The notes beneath the pieces were generated by a model. It was not told the origin of the DNA and did not search any database. It saw only the letters and a program-made list of their open reading frames with translations. Positions 8,257 to 16,439 of a stretch of DNA of 41,821 bases are shown here, in pieces (position 1 is the stretch's first letter; each line of letters starts with the position of its first letter). This stretch comes from a virus. Location: positions 1 to 41,821 of the IMG/VR virus record IMGVR_UViG_3300046812_000278. One strand, given 5' to 3'. The position numbers and the translations under genes are program-made.

Positions 8257-8751
8257 ATGCAATGCGCCGCCTGTCAGATCGAAGTTCATCCCGTCAAAGA
8301 GATGTACGGCCCGGGCGTCTTTATCTCCAAGTGCCCGCGTGCTGAATGCGGCGCTCCCATGGATGACGCGCCAACCATCAGCGTGAATCCAGATGCGGCG
8401 TCCGAGCTGCAAGGGCTGCAGAACGAGCTCGACATGCTCTCCGGCGTCGAGAACCCGAACGCGGAAGAGCGGCAAAGCCTGATGTGGGTCCGTCAACGGA
8501 TCATGCGGCTCAAGAATCCCCCGCCTCCGGCACTTGCTATGGCGGTCACGGAGGCTTTGTCGGCGGCGCGTCCGGTTGCTGCACCGGTCCCCTCCCCGAG
8601 TGCGCCCGATGCGCCCGTCGACTTCTTCGATCAGGTTCGCGCCAGGCTCGTCGCTATCGACGCGCAAGTGGCGGACTTGGAAAAGCTCAAGGCCGAAGCT
8701 CGAAAGCTCCGCGCCATGCTTGCTGCGGCAGAAGCCGCGGACGCGAACTGA
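8257..8751 (+). CDS. zinc-ribbon plus coiled-coil hypothetical protein
   Basis: A 164-residue protein. Residues 3-31 hold CAAC and CPRAEC, a short zinc-ribbon-like pair. The middle is helical, followed by a Pro/Ala linker (about 95-115) and a C-terminal heptad-rich helix (LVAIDAQVADLEKLKAEARK) that should form a coiled coil. Its position between minor head protein and scaffold suggests a head accessory protein. Function unknown. Confidence 0.6.
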   Translation: MQCAACQIEVHPVKEMYGPGVFISKCPRAECGAPMDDAPTISVNPDAASELQGLQNELDMLSGVENPNAEERQSLMWVRQRIMRLKNPPPPALAMAVTEALSAARPVAAPVPSPSAPDAPVDFFDQVRARLVAIDAQVADLEKLKAEARKLRAMLAAAEAADAN

Positions 8752-8961
8752 ATGACCGCGATCGTCCAGCCCGCACAGCGGTTCACCGCATCGGGCAATC
8801 CAGGGGACACCGCGTACGACAAGGCGCAAGCGTGGCTCGGTGACAAGCGATTCGCGGGATTCGTTCCGCTGCACATCGCTGCCACCGGTGACGCCGCGTC
8901 TCTGCTCCTGAGCGGCCCCGAAGGCGGCGCGATCGTGTTCGTCAAGGCCGACAAGAAATGA
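8752..8961 (+). CDS. small hypothetical head-region protein
   Basis: A 69-residue protein whose ATG follows the previous stop with no gap, and whose stop overlaps the next start as ATGA. It appears mostly beta (FAGFVPLHIAATGDAASLLL, then GGAIVFVKAD). No recognised family. The tight coupling on both sides argues that it is translated. Confidence 0.55.
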   Translation: MTAIVQPAQRFTASGNPGDTAYDKAQAWLGDKRFAGFVPLHIAATGDAASLLLSGPEGGAIVFVKADKK

Positions 8962-9425
8962 CCACCTCCCGCCGCCTCCTCTACACGATCTCCGACACGA
9001 GCCCGGCAGTGGCGAGTACCGCGTTGTCGGCGGCGACACTCGGCGGGCTCGAAGAGTACGACTGGTTCACGATCGACGCGGCACTCGTCGGCGCAACCGG
9101 TGGCACGCTCGACGTCTACCTGCAGCGACAGATTGCGGCAGCCGCCGAGGTTTCCGGCGGAGTGTGGGCCGATTGGCTCCACTTCCCGCAGCTGTCCGCG
9201 GGAGGCGCGGCGGTGAAGTACAGCGCAATCACAGGCGCGAGCACGACCATCACGGTCGTCGGCAATGCGACCGATGCATCTGGCGCAACTCCCGCGCTTG
9301 CCGCCAATACCTTCATCGGGGGTCACCCCGGGAACATGCTCCGCGCGGTCTACGTGGCGGGCACCAGCACCTCGGCAGGCGCCGCGGTGAAAATCTACGT
9401 CACCGCGTGGAAACGCCGAGTCTGA
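8958..9425 (+). CDS. probable beta-rich virion protein
   Basis: A 155-residue, Ala/Thr/Gly-rich protein with alternating hydrophobic strands and no signal peptide. Its composition resembles capsid decoration or neck proteins. The pattern of a measured-value-like beta sandwich (LDVYLQRQ ... YSAITGASTTITVV ... AVYVAGTS) is also seen in the product at 12006, so the two may share a fold. It starts in an ATGA overlap. Function not assigned. Confidence 0.55.
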   Translation: MTTSRRLLYTISDTSPAVASTALSAATLGGLEEYDWFTIDAALVGATGGTLDVYLQRQIAAAAEVSGGVWADWLHFPQLSAGGAAVKYSAITGASTTITVVGNATDASGATPALAANTFIGGHPGNMLRAVYVAGTSTSAGAAVKIYVTAWKRRV

Positions 9426-9440
9426 GCAAAGGAAATACCC

Positions 9441-9851
9441 ATGGCCGTCACCGTCGGAACCGTCAAGAACGCATTCGCCTTCACCGAGTCGATCGGGCCT
9501 GGTCTCGCGCTGGATTCGAGCGCCGACAAGATGCTCGAATGCCGCGTCACCGTTCAGTTCGACGCCGGCACGTACGCGCAGGCCGACGGGAGCTCGTTCT
9601 CTCCGGCGACCGTCATTCAGAACACGCGCCGAAACGGCAAGACCGTGACGGTTCGTCGTGCGGCTTTCGTGTCCGCTGGCGACGAGAACGGAACGACCGT
9701 GACCGGCGGAGACACTACGGTGTCGACGAGCGTCGTGTCGCTGCACCTCTACGGCTCCGACCAGACGACCGAGCATTCCAATGCTGCGCTGAGCGCGACG
9801 TGGAACCGGCCGTTGACGTTCGCGGTCTCGTTCACCGAATCGATCGCGTAG
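9441..9851 (+). CDS. probable virion structural protein
   Basis: A 136-residue beta-rich protein (Val/Thr/Ser strands) preceded by AAAGGAAATACC, a good ribosome-binding site. The similar end segments FAFTESIGPG and FAVSFTESIA suggest a weak internal symmetry. Located between minor head and scaffold genes, so a decoration or head-stabilising protein is plausible. No family recognised. Confidence 0.5.
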   Translation: MAVTVGTVKNAFAFTESIGPGLALDSSADKMLECRVTVQFDAGTYAQADGSSFSPATVIQNTRRNGKTVTVRRAAFVSAGDENGTTVTGGDTTVSTSVVSLHLYGSDQTTEHSNAALSATWNRPLTFAVSFTESIA

Positions 9852-9858
9852 TCCGCCA

Positions 9859-10116
9859 ATGGCTGCCCCGAAGTTCTCGCCCGCGTACCCGTGGTGTGCC
9901 GTGGTTTCGTTGGAAGACGAGGCCGAAGAAAACGCCGAGGCGGGTCCGGGCGATGAACTCGAGCTGTGTCAGCTCGTCGCTGTCTGCGATGCGTGCAGCA
10001 TGAAGCCCGGTCAAACGGTGCTCGTGCAGCCCGCCGCGTACCACTACGCCGACCGATATGAAGATGTGCTGTTCGTGCCGATGGAATCGATCCGAACAGT
10101 CGTGAACGAGAAATAG
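9859..10116 (+). CDS. small protein with GroES-like layout (tentative)
   Basis: An 85-residue protein. The pattern CQLVAV...MKPGQTVLVQPAAY...YEDVLFVPMESIRTVV parallels the co-chaperonin layout G-VLAVG...VKVGDIVIF...EEVLIMSESDILAIV in order and length, though the N-terminal Arg/Pro signature and the mobile-loop Gly-Gly-Ile are not clear. If correct, it would help fold the major capsid protein with host GroEL, as T4 gp31 does; its position beside scaffold and capsid genes fits. It could instead be an unrelated beta-barrel protein. Confidence 0.4.
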   Translation: MAAPKFSPAYPWCAVVSLEDEAEENAEAGPGDELELCQLVAVCDACSMKPGQTVLVQPAAYHYADRYEDVLFVPMESIRTVVNEK

Positions 10117-10164
10117 CCTCCTAAGCCGACGCCGGGCGTTGTTCGGGCGAACACAGGAGACACG

Positions 10165-10854
10165 ATGGCAGACGCAATCGCGACTGCGGGCACAGGTGCG
10201 CCCGCGGCAGGGGATACGACCGTAACGACTCCGGCAGCTCCCGCGGCACCGGCCGCTGCAGCTCCGGCAGCACAGCCCCAAGCCGACGACCCGACATGGT
10301 TCAAGCCGAGACTCGAAGCGGCGAAGACTGCGGCGGAGCGGAAGATCCTCGCGGATCTCGGCGTCACCGATGTCGCGGCCGCAAAGGCGATTCTGGCCGA
10401 GGCGAAGGCCAAGGCGGACGCGGGGAAGACGGCCGAGCAGAAAACGGCCGAGCTCGAAGCTCAGTTGCGATCCGTAATCTCCGTCTCCGAACGGAACGCG
10501 GCAATCGTCAACGAGCAGGCGGCGCGCCTGTACGGATCGCTGTCCGAGAAAGAGCGCGCGATCGTCGACATCGCCGCCAACAACGATCCCGCGCTGCGGC
10601 TCGACGCCATTCAGAAGCTTGTCGATGCCGGCGTGATCGACGGAGGCGACGAGCCCGCTCCGCCGAAGGCCGCGCCAATCCCTGCCGCCGCATCTACCGG
10701 CAATGCAGGGGCGCCACCCGCGCCAGGCGCTCACGCGCAACCCAACCACCTCGCCACGTACACGGATCTCCAGCGTCGGAATCCGGTCCACGCGGCTCAT
10801 TACCTGATCACCAACTTCGACGCGATTCAGAAAGCCAAACAGGCAACGACGTAA
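10165..10854 (+). CDS. capsid scaffolding protein
   Basis: A 229-residue protein with the composition of phage scaffolds: a long Ala/Pro-rich N-terminus, a highly charged helical centre (AKAKADAGKTAEQKTAELEA), a Pro/Ala linker, and a C-terminal helical domain of about 50 residues that would bind coat protein. It lies directly before the major capsid gene and has AGGAG before its ATG. A small hairpin (TGTTC-GGGC-GAACA, 10140-10153) sits just upstream of the ribosome-binding site. Scaffold guides prohead assembly and is then expelled or degraded; no protease domain is seen here. Confidence 0.75.
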   Translation: MADAIATAGTGAPAAGDTTVTTPAAPAAPAAAAPAAQPQADDPTWFKPRLEAAKTAAERKILADLGVTDVAAAKAILAEAKAKADAGKTAEQKTAELEAQLRSVISVSERNAAIVNEQAARLYGSLSEKERAIVDIAANNDPALRLDAIQKLVDAGVIDGGDEPAPPKAAPIPAAASTGNAGAPPAPGAHAQPNHLATYTDLQRRNPVHAAHYLITNFDAIQKAKQATT

Positions 10855-10868
10855 CGCGAAGTCGCGTT
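10853..10868 (+). other. short hairpin between scaffold and capsid genes
   Basis: A perfect inverted repeat AACGCGA-AG-TCGCGTT begins within the scaffold stop codon. There is no T-run, so it is not a standard terminator. It could set mRNA ends or stability before the highly expressed capsid gene, whose AAGGAG lies about 15 bases downstream. Confidence 0.35.
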
Positions 10869-10894
10869 CGCCGGTGCTCTGAAGGAGCCAATCC

Positions 10895-11995
10895 ATGACC
10901 CTCGTCAACCGCGCCTCTCTCCCGCAGGAGTTCTTCGACTTTTGGTCTGCCCGCCTCTTGGTGCAGCCGGAGCCGATGTACCTCCACGGAAAGCTCCTCA
11001 AGATGGCGCTCTCCGCATCCCTCGATGTCGGAGGACTCCTCGGCATGCCGATCTCCGGTCGCCAGTTCGGCGGCACGGGCGATCCATATCAGACGGATCC
11101 CGAGAAGGGACGCCTGGTGCTCTCGGACGGTCTCTACGATCAGTCCGTCGTCTTCGTGCCGGAGCTCGGCAAGGGTCCGGGTCATACGGTCCGCATCAAC
11201 CGCCCGAGCTTCACGAACACGACCTACACGCAGGCGTCTCGTGAAGTCGCGAGCGGCACCACGATCTCGGTCGTTCCGATCGCGGTCTCGAGCGAGCAGA
11301 CGAGCGTCACGCTGCGCCGGTTCGCGGGTCCCTACGACCAGACGAACACGCGCGTCGCGCCGCTCGGCATCGATCGCTTCGACGGCTCGGTGATGCTGCA
11401 CAGGCCCGCGCAGATCACGGGCCTCAACCTGGTCCGTGACTTCGATCGCACGCTCGACAAGTTCGGCGTGACCTTGTTCGACAACGCCACGACCATCGTG
11501 CGCCCGACCGGCATGACGAGTGACAACTCGCCGGCCGTCGCGGGCGACTACCCGATGACGTGGTCGGTGCTGCAGAGCACGGAGCGCCAGCTCGACGACC
11601 TGAACATCCCGACCTTTGGGAACGGGAAGCGCGTCATGGTGCTGCACCCGCGCCAGGTCGAGCAGCTCACGCTTGATCCGACGTATCAGCGGCTCGCACG
11701 GTACGAGCGCGACATCAATCCGCTGTTCAACGGCACGTACGTGTCAAGCGTCGGCAACTGGGACATCTTCAAGTCCACGACGCTGACGACCGCCACGGCG
11801 AGCCCGAGCAACGTCACCGTGTACTACGGCCAGGCGTTCGGCCCCGGCGGCATCGGTGCCGGCATCGGCGACATGCCGCGAGTCGCCTACAACTCGCAGG
11901 ACAACTACGGCGAAACCGCGCTCGTGATTTGGCTCATGTACTCCGGTTTCGAGGTTCTCGACTCGCGCTTCATTGCGCGAATCACGACGTCCTGA
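10895..11995 (+). CDS. major capsid protein
   Basis: A 366-residue protein following the scaffold, with a strong GAAGGAG. Length, position and the C-terminal pattern (YYGQAFGPGGIGAGIGDMP ... NYGETALVIWLMYSGFEVLD) match the major coat proteins of the N4 gp56/P22-coat-like HK97-fold group. It forms the icosahedral shell. No N-terminal delta-domain or protease-cleavage site is evident. It is the best candidate for the most abundant virion protein in the window. Confidence 0.85.
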   Translation: MTLVNRASLPQEFFDFWSARLLVQPEPMYLHGKLLKMALSASLDVGGLLGMPISGRQFGGTGDPYQTDPEKGRLVLSDGLYDQSVVFVPELGKGPGHTVRINRPSFTNTTYTQASREVASGTTISVVPIAVSSEQTSVTLRRFAGPYDQTNTRVAPLGIDRFDGSVMLHRPAQITGLNLVRDFDRTLDKFGVTLFDNATTIVRPTGMTSDNSPAVAGDYPMTWSVLQSTERQLDDLNIPTFGNGKRVMVLHPRQVEQLTLDPTYQRLARYERDINPLFNGTYVSSVGNWDIFKSTTLTTATASPSNVTVYYGQAFGPGGIGAGIGDMPRVAYNSQDNYGETALVIWLMYSGFEVLDSRFIARITTS

Positions 11996-12005
11996 GGAGA
12001 GCACG

Positions 12006-12413
12006 ATGGCTTTCAACGATCTCGTTCAGAACGCGCAGCAGTCCACCTCACTCACGCTGACGAGCATCAGCTCCGGCAACATCGTTGCCGGGCCGACGCT
12101 CCTCATGTCGCGAGTGAAGGCGGGTACGCTCGGCGCCCACGTCGTGGCGACGGCCGCGACCAGCACGATCACGCTCACCGCAGTGTGGGAAGTCTCCGAC
12201 GACGCGACCACGTGGGACCGTGTCCTCGATGCGGCGGCTTCCGTGCTCTTCGCCACCGGCACCGTTTCGGCGGTGACGGGGCAGGTCAGCGCTCCCAACG
12301 CCGTGAACAGCAAACGCTACGCTCGCTGCTCGTGCCTTGTTGGCGTCACCACCGGCGGCGCATCGGATCATTTCGTCGTCCGGTACGACTATATCCTCGA
12401 CCCGGGCGCGTGA
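12006..12413 (+). CDS. probable capsid decoration-type protein
   Basis: A 135-residue beta-rich protein starting at ATG 12006, with GAGGAG overlapping the capsid stop. It is directly downstream of the major capsid gene with an excellent ribosome-binding site, as expected of a protein made in capsid-like amounts. Seen: TSTITLTAVWEVSDDATTWDRV and a C-terminal HFVVRYDYILDPGA strand. No family recognised; decoration or head-fibre role is inferred from position only. Confidence 0.5.
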   Translation: MAFNDLVQNAQQSTSLTLTSISSGNIVAGPTLLMSRVKAGTLGAHVVATAATSTITLTAVWEVSDDATTWDRVLDAAASVLFATGTVSAVTGQVSAPNAVNSKRYARCSCLVGVTTGGASDHFVVRYDYILDPGA

Positions 12414-12422
12414 ACGTGACCG

Positions 12423-13025
12423 ATGGCTCTCACAGCTTCGGAGCTGCAGCGCGTCCGGTTTGAGACGGGATATAACGTCCTTTCGGCAGGCGCAGAGCCG
12501 TACATCAGCTACGTCGCCGTCTTCGACAAGGTCATTCAGCAGTACATCAACGGCGCCGCGAAGACGACCAGCGCGACGCCTGTTGCTGCCTCGACCGCGT
12601 TCACTCCCGCAACCCTGACGCTGGCGGACCCAACCGGGTTCACGGCGTTCGACCGCGTGGTGGTGGACGTAGACGACCGGCTCGAAGTGGCGACGCCGCA
12701 GAGTCTGTCTGGAGCCTCTCTGACATTGCTGCTTCGGCGCCCGCACTCCGGGACGTACCCGATCAGCGTCGAGAGCGGCGAGACCATCGTTCGGGAGAAG
12801 CTGCGGCAAATCCTGATCTTCCAGGGTGAGCTCACCGCAAGCCCCGGGACCGGCGCGCTGAAACAGGTCGACGAGATCCAGTTCTACGGCGTCGGCGAGC
12901 GCTCCGGATTCGCCGTCGCGCGCTCGGACCTCATGGCACTTCGAGATGAACTGGCAGGCGCGCTGGGCGTCGCCAACCTCTGGCGCGAACGAACAGGCGG
13001 CGGCGGAATTGCCGTCAACTACTGA
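12423..13025 (+). CDS. probable head-tail connector / head completion protein
   Basis: A 200-residue protein. The N-terminus is helical (LTASELQRVRFETGYNVLS), the centre beta-rich with an FDRVVVDVDDR strand, and the C-terminus helical (DLMALRDELAGALGVANLW). Located after capsid genes, where the first neck ring protein is normally encoded. The helical-beta-helical order is compatible with connector proteins but no diagnostic motif is visible. Confidence 0.45.
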   Translation: MALTASELQRVRFETGYNVLSAGAEPYISYVAVFDKVIQQYINGAAKTTSATPVAASTAFTPATLTLADPTGFTAFDRVVVDVDDRLEVATPQSLSGASLTLLLRRPHSGTYPISVESGETIVREKLRQILIFQGELTASPGTGALKQVDEIQFYGVGERSGFAVARSDLMALRDELAGALGVANLWRERTGGGGIAVNY

Positions 13026-13034
13026 AGGATTCAC

Positions 13035-13685
13035 ATGACCGTTTCGAGCACGATCGTAATTCCGCCTGCTGGCCGAGAACAATGGAACCAGGGCGGGGAA
13101 GCCACGGATCCGTCGCTGATCCCGGTCCTCACTCAGGCGAAGGCGGACATCGCGGCGATCCTCGTCGACGCCCAGACAGCCCAGAAGCGAATCAATATTC
13201 CGCTGACGTCACTGCGAGAGGCGTCGAGTCTCAATGTACTGAACATTGCCGGGAACGGCGGCGTCCTCGCGTCCGATACGACCCCCGTCCTGTCGGCCAT
13301 CAACGGCGCAACGGATGGCTGCCAGCGAGTTACGTGGGCGTCGAGCAACAACGACCAGGTGATTTTTCAGGTCATCGTCCCGACGGACTTGGACGATACC
13401 GCGGACCTGAAGCTGTATACGCGCATCGCCAGCGGCGGAACGACCAACGCGGTCGGGTTCGCCGTCAAGACATTCTTCGACGAAGGGTCGACGGCGGTCG
13501 ACGACACGAGCGCCACCAATCAGACGACGACGTACGCGAACAAGCTGACGACGATCGACAAGGCGGACGTTCCTGCCGGAGCGACCACGCTGACGATCGG
13601 CCTCACGCCTGCCGCGCATACCACGGACACGCTGAACCTGACGGCGGTGTGGCTCGAGTACCAGCGCAAGACGCTGACGTCGTGA
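13035..13685 (+). CDS. hypothetical virion protein
   Basis: A 216-residue protein, GAAGGATTCAC before the ATG. Its N-terminal 55 residues are partly helical (LIPVLTQAKADIAAILVDA), the rest a beta sandwich with DDTADLKLYTRIASGG and TLNLTAVWLEYQRK. It resembles small carbohydrate-binding-like or discoidin-like beta domains seen in virion proteins, but I cannot place it in a family. Confidence 0.5.
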   Translation: MTVSSTIVIPPAGREQWNQGGEATDPSLIPVLTQAKADIAAILVDAQTAQKRINIPLTSLREASSLNVLNIAGNGGVLASDTTPVLSAINGATDGCQRVTWASSNNDQVIFQVIVPTDLDDTADLKLYTRIASGGTTNAVGFAVKTFFDEGSTAVDDTSATNQTTTYANKLTTIDKADVPAGATTLTIGLTPAAHTTDTLNLTAVWLEYQRKTLTS

Positions 13686-13688
13686 GCC

Positions 13689-14156
13689 ATGCCCGCCCCG
13701 GGCCATTCGCTCTATCGGCGCGCACTGCTGCACCATGCCGGCGCGTCCACGTCGGGGATCTCCGAGACCGTCTACCAGCAACTCGCCGAAGACTTTCCGA
13801 AGCGCTGGATCCAGTGGGTCCGTTCCGCGAAGTGGCGCGGGCCGATCGAAGTGCCGCTTGAGTCCGTGGACTTCACGAATCGGAAGACGTGGACCGCCGA
13901 GCCTGACGACAAGAAGGTCAAGCGATTCATGCAAGACATCCGGGACGGCGTCGTCAAACCCGCCATCCTGGTGAACGAGCCCAACAACGAGAAGATGGTG
14001 ATCGCCGACGGGCACCACCGTTCACTTGCCGCGCAAGAACTCGGCGTACCTGTTCGCGCGTATGTGGCAACCGTCGGAATGGTGCACGGAGACTGGGACT
14101 TCATGCACAGCCACCAGCTCAAGCGCGACGCGGACGGTGCCAAGGCGGACCGGTGA
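13689..14156 (+). CDS. ParB/sulfiredoxin-fold protein
   Basis: A 155-residue protein with a ParB-like nucleotide-binding domain: IEVPLESVDF at about 57-66, then KVKRFMQDIRDGVVKPAILV, then DGHHRSLAAQELGVPVRAYVA. The DGHHR loop corresponds to the GxxR nucleotide-phosphate motif of ParB/Srx proteins. In phage head regions this domain occurs alone or fused to minor head proteins; its role there is not established. No HTH of a plasmid-type ParB is present, so partitioning is unlikely. It is coupled to the next gene by a GTGA overlap. Confidence 0.7.
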   Translation: MPAPGHSLYRRALLHHAGASTSGISETVYQQLAEDFPKRWIQWVRSAKWRGPIEVPLESVDFTNRKTWTAEPDDKKVKRFMQDIRDGVVKPAILVNEPNNEKMVIADGHHRSLAAQELGVPVRAYVATVGMVHGDWDFMHSHQLKRDADGAKADR

Positions 14157-14623
14157 CATTCGGCACTGACCGCCGCGACCGCTACCGAGAGCTCGCGAGC
14201 CGAATCCGAGCCATCCCGGGAGAGCGCTTCGGGCTCAGGCCGTACACGGTCGCGGTCCGTCTGCGCGGCTACGCGGGCTTCGAGCTCGGCGAAGGCGGCG
14301 CTACCGATTCGGTAATCGACATCGTCGAGGCGAACGGACAGCCGCCGAAGGTCCGGGTGCTCAACAACGAGCAGTTGGCCGTAGCCGGCTATTCCAAGCA
14401 GACATGGCGCATCGGCCCCATCACCCCGAACTTCCCCGGCGGTGGGACGGTCATCGAGGCACTCACGCAAGTGGGTCTCACCTCCGAGACCGAGCCGCAC
14501 ATCATCCTCACCGGCCCCGAGTTCCCCGACGGTGCGAACTTCCGGACCATGCGCGTCGACAGCGACCGCGCCATTCACTACACGCTCGAAGTCCAGCGCG
14601 TCGCAGATAGCGGGACAGGATGA
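14153..14623 (+). CDS. hypothetical protein in head-tail joining region
   Basis: A 156-residue protein from a GTG start in a GTGA overlap. It opens with a basic helix (RRDRYRELASRIRAIPGERF) and continues as mixed alpha/beta with VRVLNNEQLAVAGYSKQTWRIGPITP. No family recognised. The position between ParB-like and later tail genes suggests a head-tail joining role, but nothing in the sequence proves it. Confidence 0.5.
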   Translation: MTFGTDRRDRYRELASRIRAIPGERFGLRPYTVAVRLRGYAGFELGEGGATDSVIDIVEANGQPPKVRVLNNEQLAVAGYSKQTWRIGPITPNFPGGGTVIEALTQVGLTSETEPHIILTGPEFPDGANFRTMRVDSDRAIHYTLEVQRVADSGTG

Positions 14624-15348
14624 CCGACTCCGTCTACCGCCACTTCGGCGACACCGAGTTTCCGCAAGACCTGACGGCGAGCCCCGAGACGCTCTTCGCG
14701 TCACTCGACCCGCAGCTCGACGCGATTCTCGCACTGTTCAAAGCCGCGCTGAATGCGGAGCTCGGAGCCGCATGGGACCTCGCCCGCGTCGGCACCGCGC
14801 TCGAGTTCCTCAAGGGGACGATGACGGCGTCAACGCCCGTGGTGGACACGCTCTGGACGCAGCCGACGAAGGCTTCTCTCCGCGCGCAATCGCTCGGCTT
14901 CCCACTCCTCTGTCTGGCCCGCGTCTCGACCACCAACGAAGAGCTGACGCTCTCGAAAGAGATGGTCTCGACGACGTGGGCACTAGATTACCTGCTCGGC
15001 CCGCTCTCGGGAGCTGACTATCGTCGGCTCGCTGCCGCGCTTCCGGCTGCGCTCAAAGTCATTCAGATGACGACGCGCGAGCTTTCTCACCCGGCCTACC
15101 TGAGCGGCGCCCGTCAGTTCGACGGTTTCAACACCATCGGCATCAAGTCTTCCGCGATGGGTCCGGCTTCGTTCGGTGAGGACGGCGGCGGCGTCGAATA
15201 CTTCGGCCTTCACGTCGACTTCGAGACGACCGAAACCGACAAGCCACTTGATGGCTCGGTCACTGGCTACGTCGGCTCCACTTTCGTGTTCGGCGTCGGC
15301 GATGCGTCTGAGATCCTTCCGGACGAAATCATCGCCTACAGCCCCTGA
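14620..15348 (+). CDS. hypothetical virion protein
   Basis: A 242-residue protein in an ATGA overlap. The N-terminal half is helical (FASLDPQLDAILALFKAALNA; YRRLAAALPAALKVIQMTT), and the C-terminal 80 residues look like a beta domain ending GSTFVFGVGDASEILPDEIIAYSP. No recognised family. Confidence 0.5.
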   Translation: MTDSVYRHFGDTEFPQDLTASPETLFASLDPQLDAILALFKAALNAELGAAWDLARVGTALEFLKGTMTASTPVVDTLWTQPTKASLRAQSLGFPLLCLARVSTTNEELTLSKEMVSTTWALDYLLGPLSGADYRRLAAALPAALKVIQMTTRELSHPAYLSGARQFDGFNTIGIKSSAMGPASFGEDGGGVEYFGLHVDFETTETDKPLDGSVTGYVGSTFVFGVGDASEILPDEIIAYSP

Positions 15349-15357
15349 AAGGTTCGC

Positions 15358-15747
15358 ATGAGCAACGCCACATTCTCGCTCAGCAACACGTTCACGGACG
15401 GCTCCAAGCCGATCGTGGCGTCGCTTGCTGTCACGGCGCCGTACACGGCCGAGCAGGAATCGCGCGTCGACATTGCCGCGCTGTTGCCGCAGCAGACGTT
15501 TAACGTCGACTTCGGCAGCATCGAAAATGGCGCGACAGTGCTAATTATTCAGAATGCCGTCGACAATCAGGAGATGTTCCTGGATCTCAACGACAACGGC
15601 TTCACGCATGGGCTCGCTCCCGGAGCGATGTTCGGCGTCGTGTCGCCAACGCTCGGGGATCTTCCGATCACGCAAGCCGCGCTCGTCATGAAGACCAACC
15701 AGGTCGGCGCGTCCTCGTTCAGCACACTCGTCCTCGGGGACCCATGA
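15358..15747 (+). CDS. beta-rich virion protein, paralogue of the next gene
   Basis: A 129-residue protein. The segment TVLIIQNAVDNQEMFLDLN ... LAPGAMFGVVSPT aligns by eye with GFVIRNDTNQPLGVELN ... LQPGAEMFEISPT in the next product, with the same spacing. A jelly-roll-like beta fold is likely. It overlaps the next gene by ATGA. Function unknown; probably a small decoration, neck or fibre-attachment protein. Confidence 0.5.
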   Translation: MSNATFSLSNTFTDGSKPIVASLAVTAPYTAEQESRVDIAALLPQQTFNVDFGSIENGATVLIIQNAVDNQEMFLDLNDNGFTHGLAPGAMFGVVSPTLGDLPITQAALVMKTNQVGASSFSTLVLGDP

Positions 15748-16148
15748 GCAACACTCTCCGCATGACGGCGCAGCTGTCGTATGACCCGGCATTGCCGCCG
15801 ACGCCGCGCACGATGAAAATCGTGAAAGACCTGGCGATCGGAAGCGGGCAGGCCCTGTCCCTGATCGGCGGCACATGGCCGATACCGGTCGGGTTCAGCG
15901 GCAGCATCCTGCTCCCGTTCCTGAACGAACGCATCGCGGGCTTCGTGATCCGCAATGACACGAACCAGCCGCTTGGTGTGGAACTCAATGGTGACGGACC
16001 GCAGTTCAACCTGCAGCCCGGTGCGGAGATGTTCGAGATCAGCCCGACGGCGCCGACGGTTCAGCTCCAGGACATCCTTTTGGATACGACTGTCGAGCAG
16101 GACGGCGGACCGAACCAAATCCGATTCTTCATCGTGGAGCGCGCGTGA
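15744..16148 (+). CDS. beta-rich virion protein, paralogue of the previous gene
   Basis: A 134-residue protein read from the ATGA junction. It shares the I/V-x-N-x-x-x-[NQ] ... LxPGAxMF pattern with the preceding product, so the pair likely arose by tandem duplication. The terminal strand NQIRFFIVERA is hydrophobic. No family assigned. Confidence 0.5.
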   Translation: MSNTLRMTAQLSYDPALPPTPRTMKIVKDLAIGSGQALSLIGGTWPIPVGFSGSILLPFLNERIAGFVIRNDTNQPLGVELNGDGPQFNLQPGAEMFEISPTAPTVQLQDILLDTTVEQDGGPNQIRFFIVERA

Positions 16149-16438
16149 TGGCCGAGTGGAGAATCTCGATGGACGCGATCATGGCGTTCAACCCGTGCGC
16201 GGCGCCCATGATCGGGAACAAGTATTTCAACGAGACCACGCAGGAGTTCGTGCTCCCTGACGGCTGGACCGACGAGGTCATCGCCTACTACCTAGCGGAG
16301 CGAGGGGAAGCGTCCCTGCTCTGGTGGGTCGGACTCCGTTGGGCGGACGGCTCGCGCGTGATCCCGGTTGACGGGAAAAAGGCATGGGCGGCGATCAGAG
16401 CCGAGCGCGAAGCGAAGAAGTCCGCGCCGAAGCCCTGA
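16148..16438 (+). CDS. small hypothetical protein
   Basis: A 96-residue protein. ATG 16148 overlaps the previous stop (TGATG); GTG 16145 is the alternative start. Seen: FNPCAAPMIGNKYFNETTQ, a Trp-rich centre (LLWWVGLRWADG) and a basic C-terminal helix (AIRAEREAKKSAPKP). Unknown function. Confidence 0.55.
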   Translation: MAEWRISMDAIMAFNPCAAPMIGNKYFNETTQEFVLPDGWTDEVIAYYLAERGEASLLWWVGLRWADGSRVIPVDGKKAWAAIRAEREAKKSAPKP

Positions 16439-16439
16439 C

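Noticed and set aside
9832-11076. 414-codon minus-strand open frame
   Set aside because: Arg/Gly-rich shadow across scaffold and capsid genes, with no motif or ribosome-binding site.
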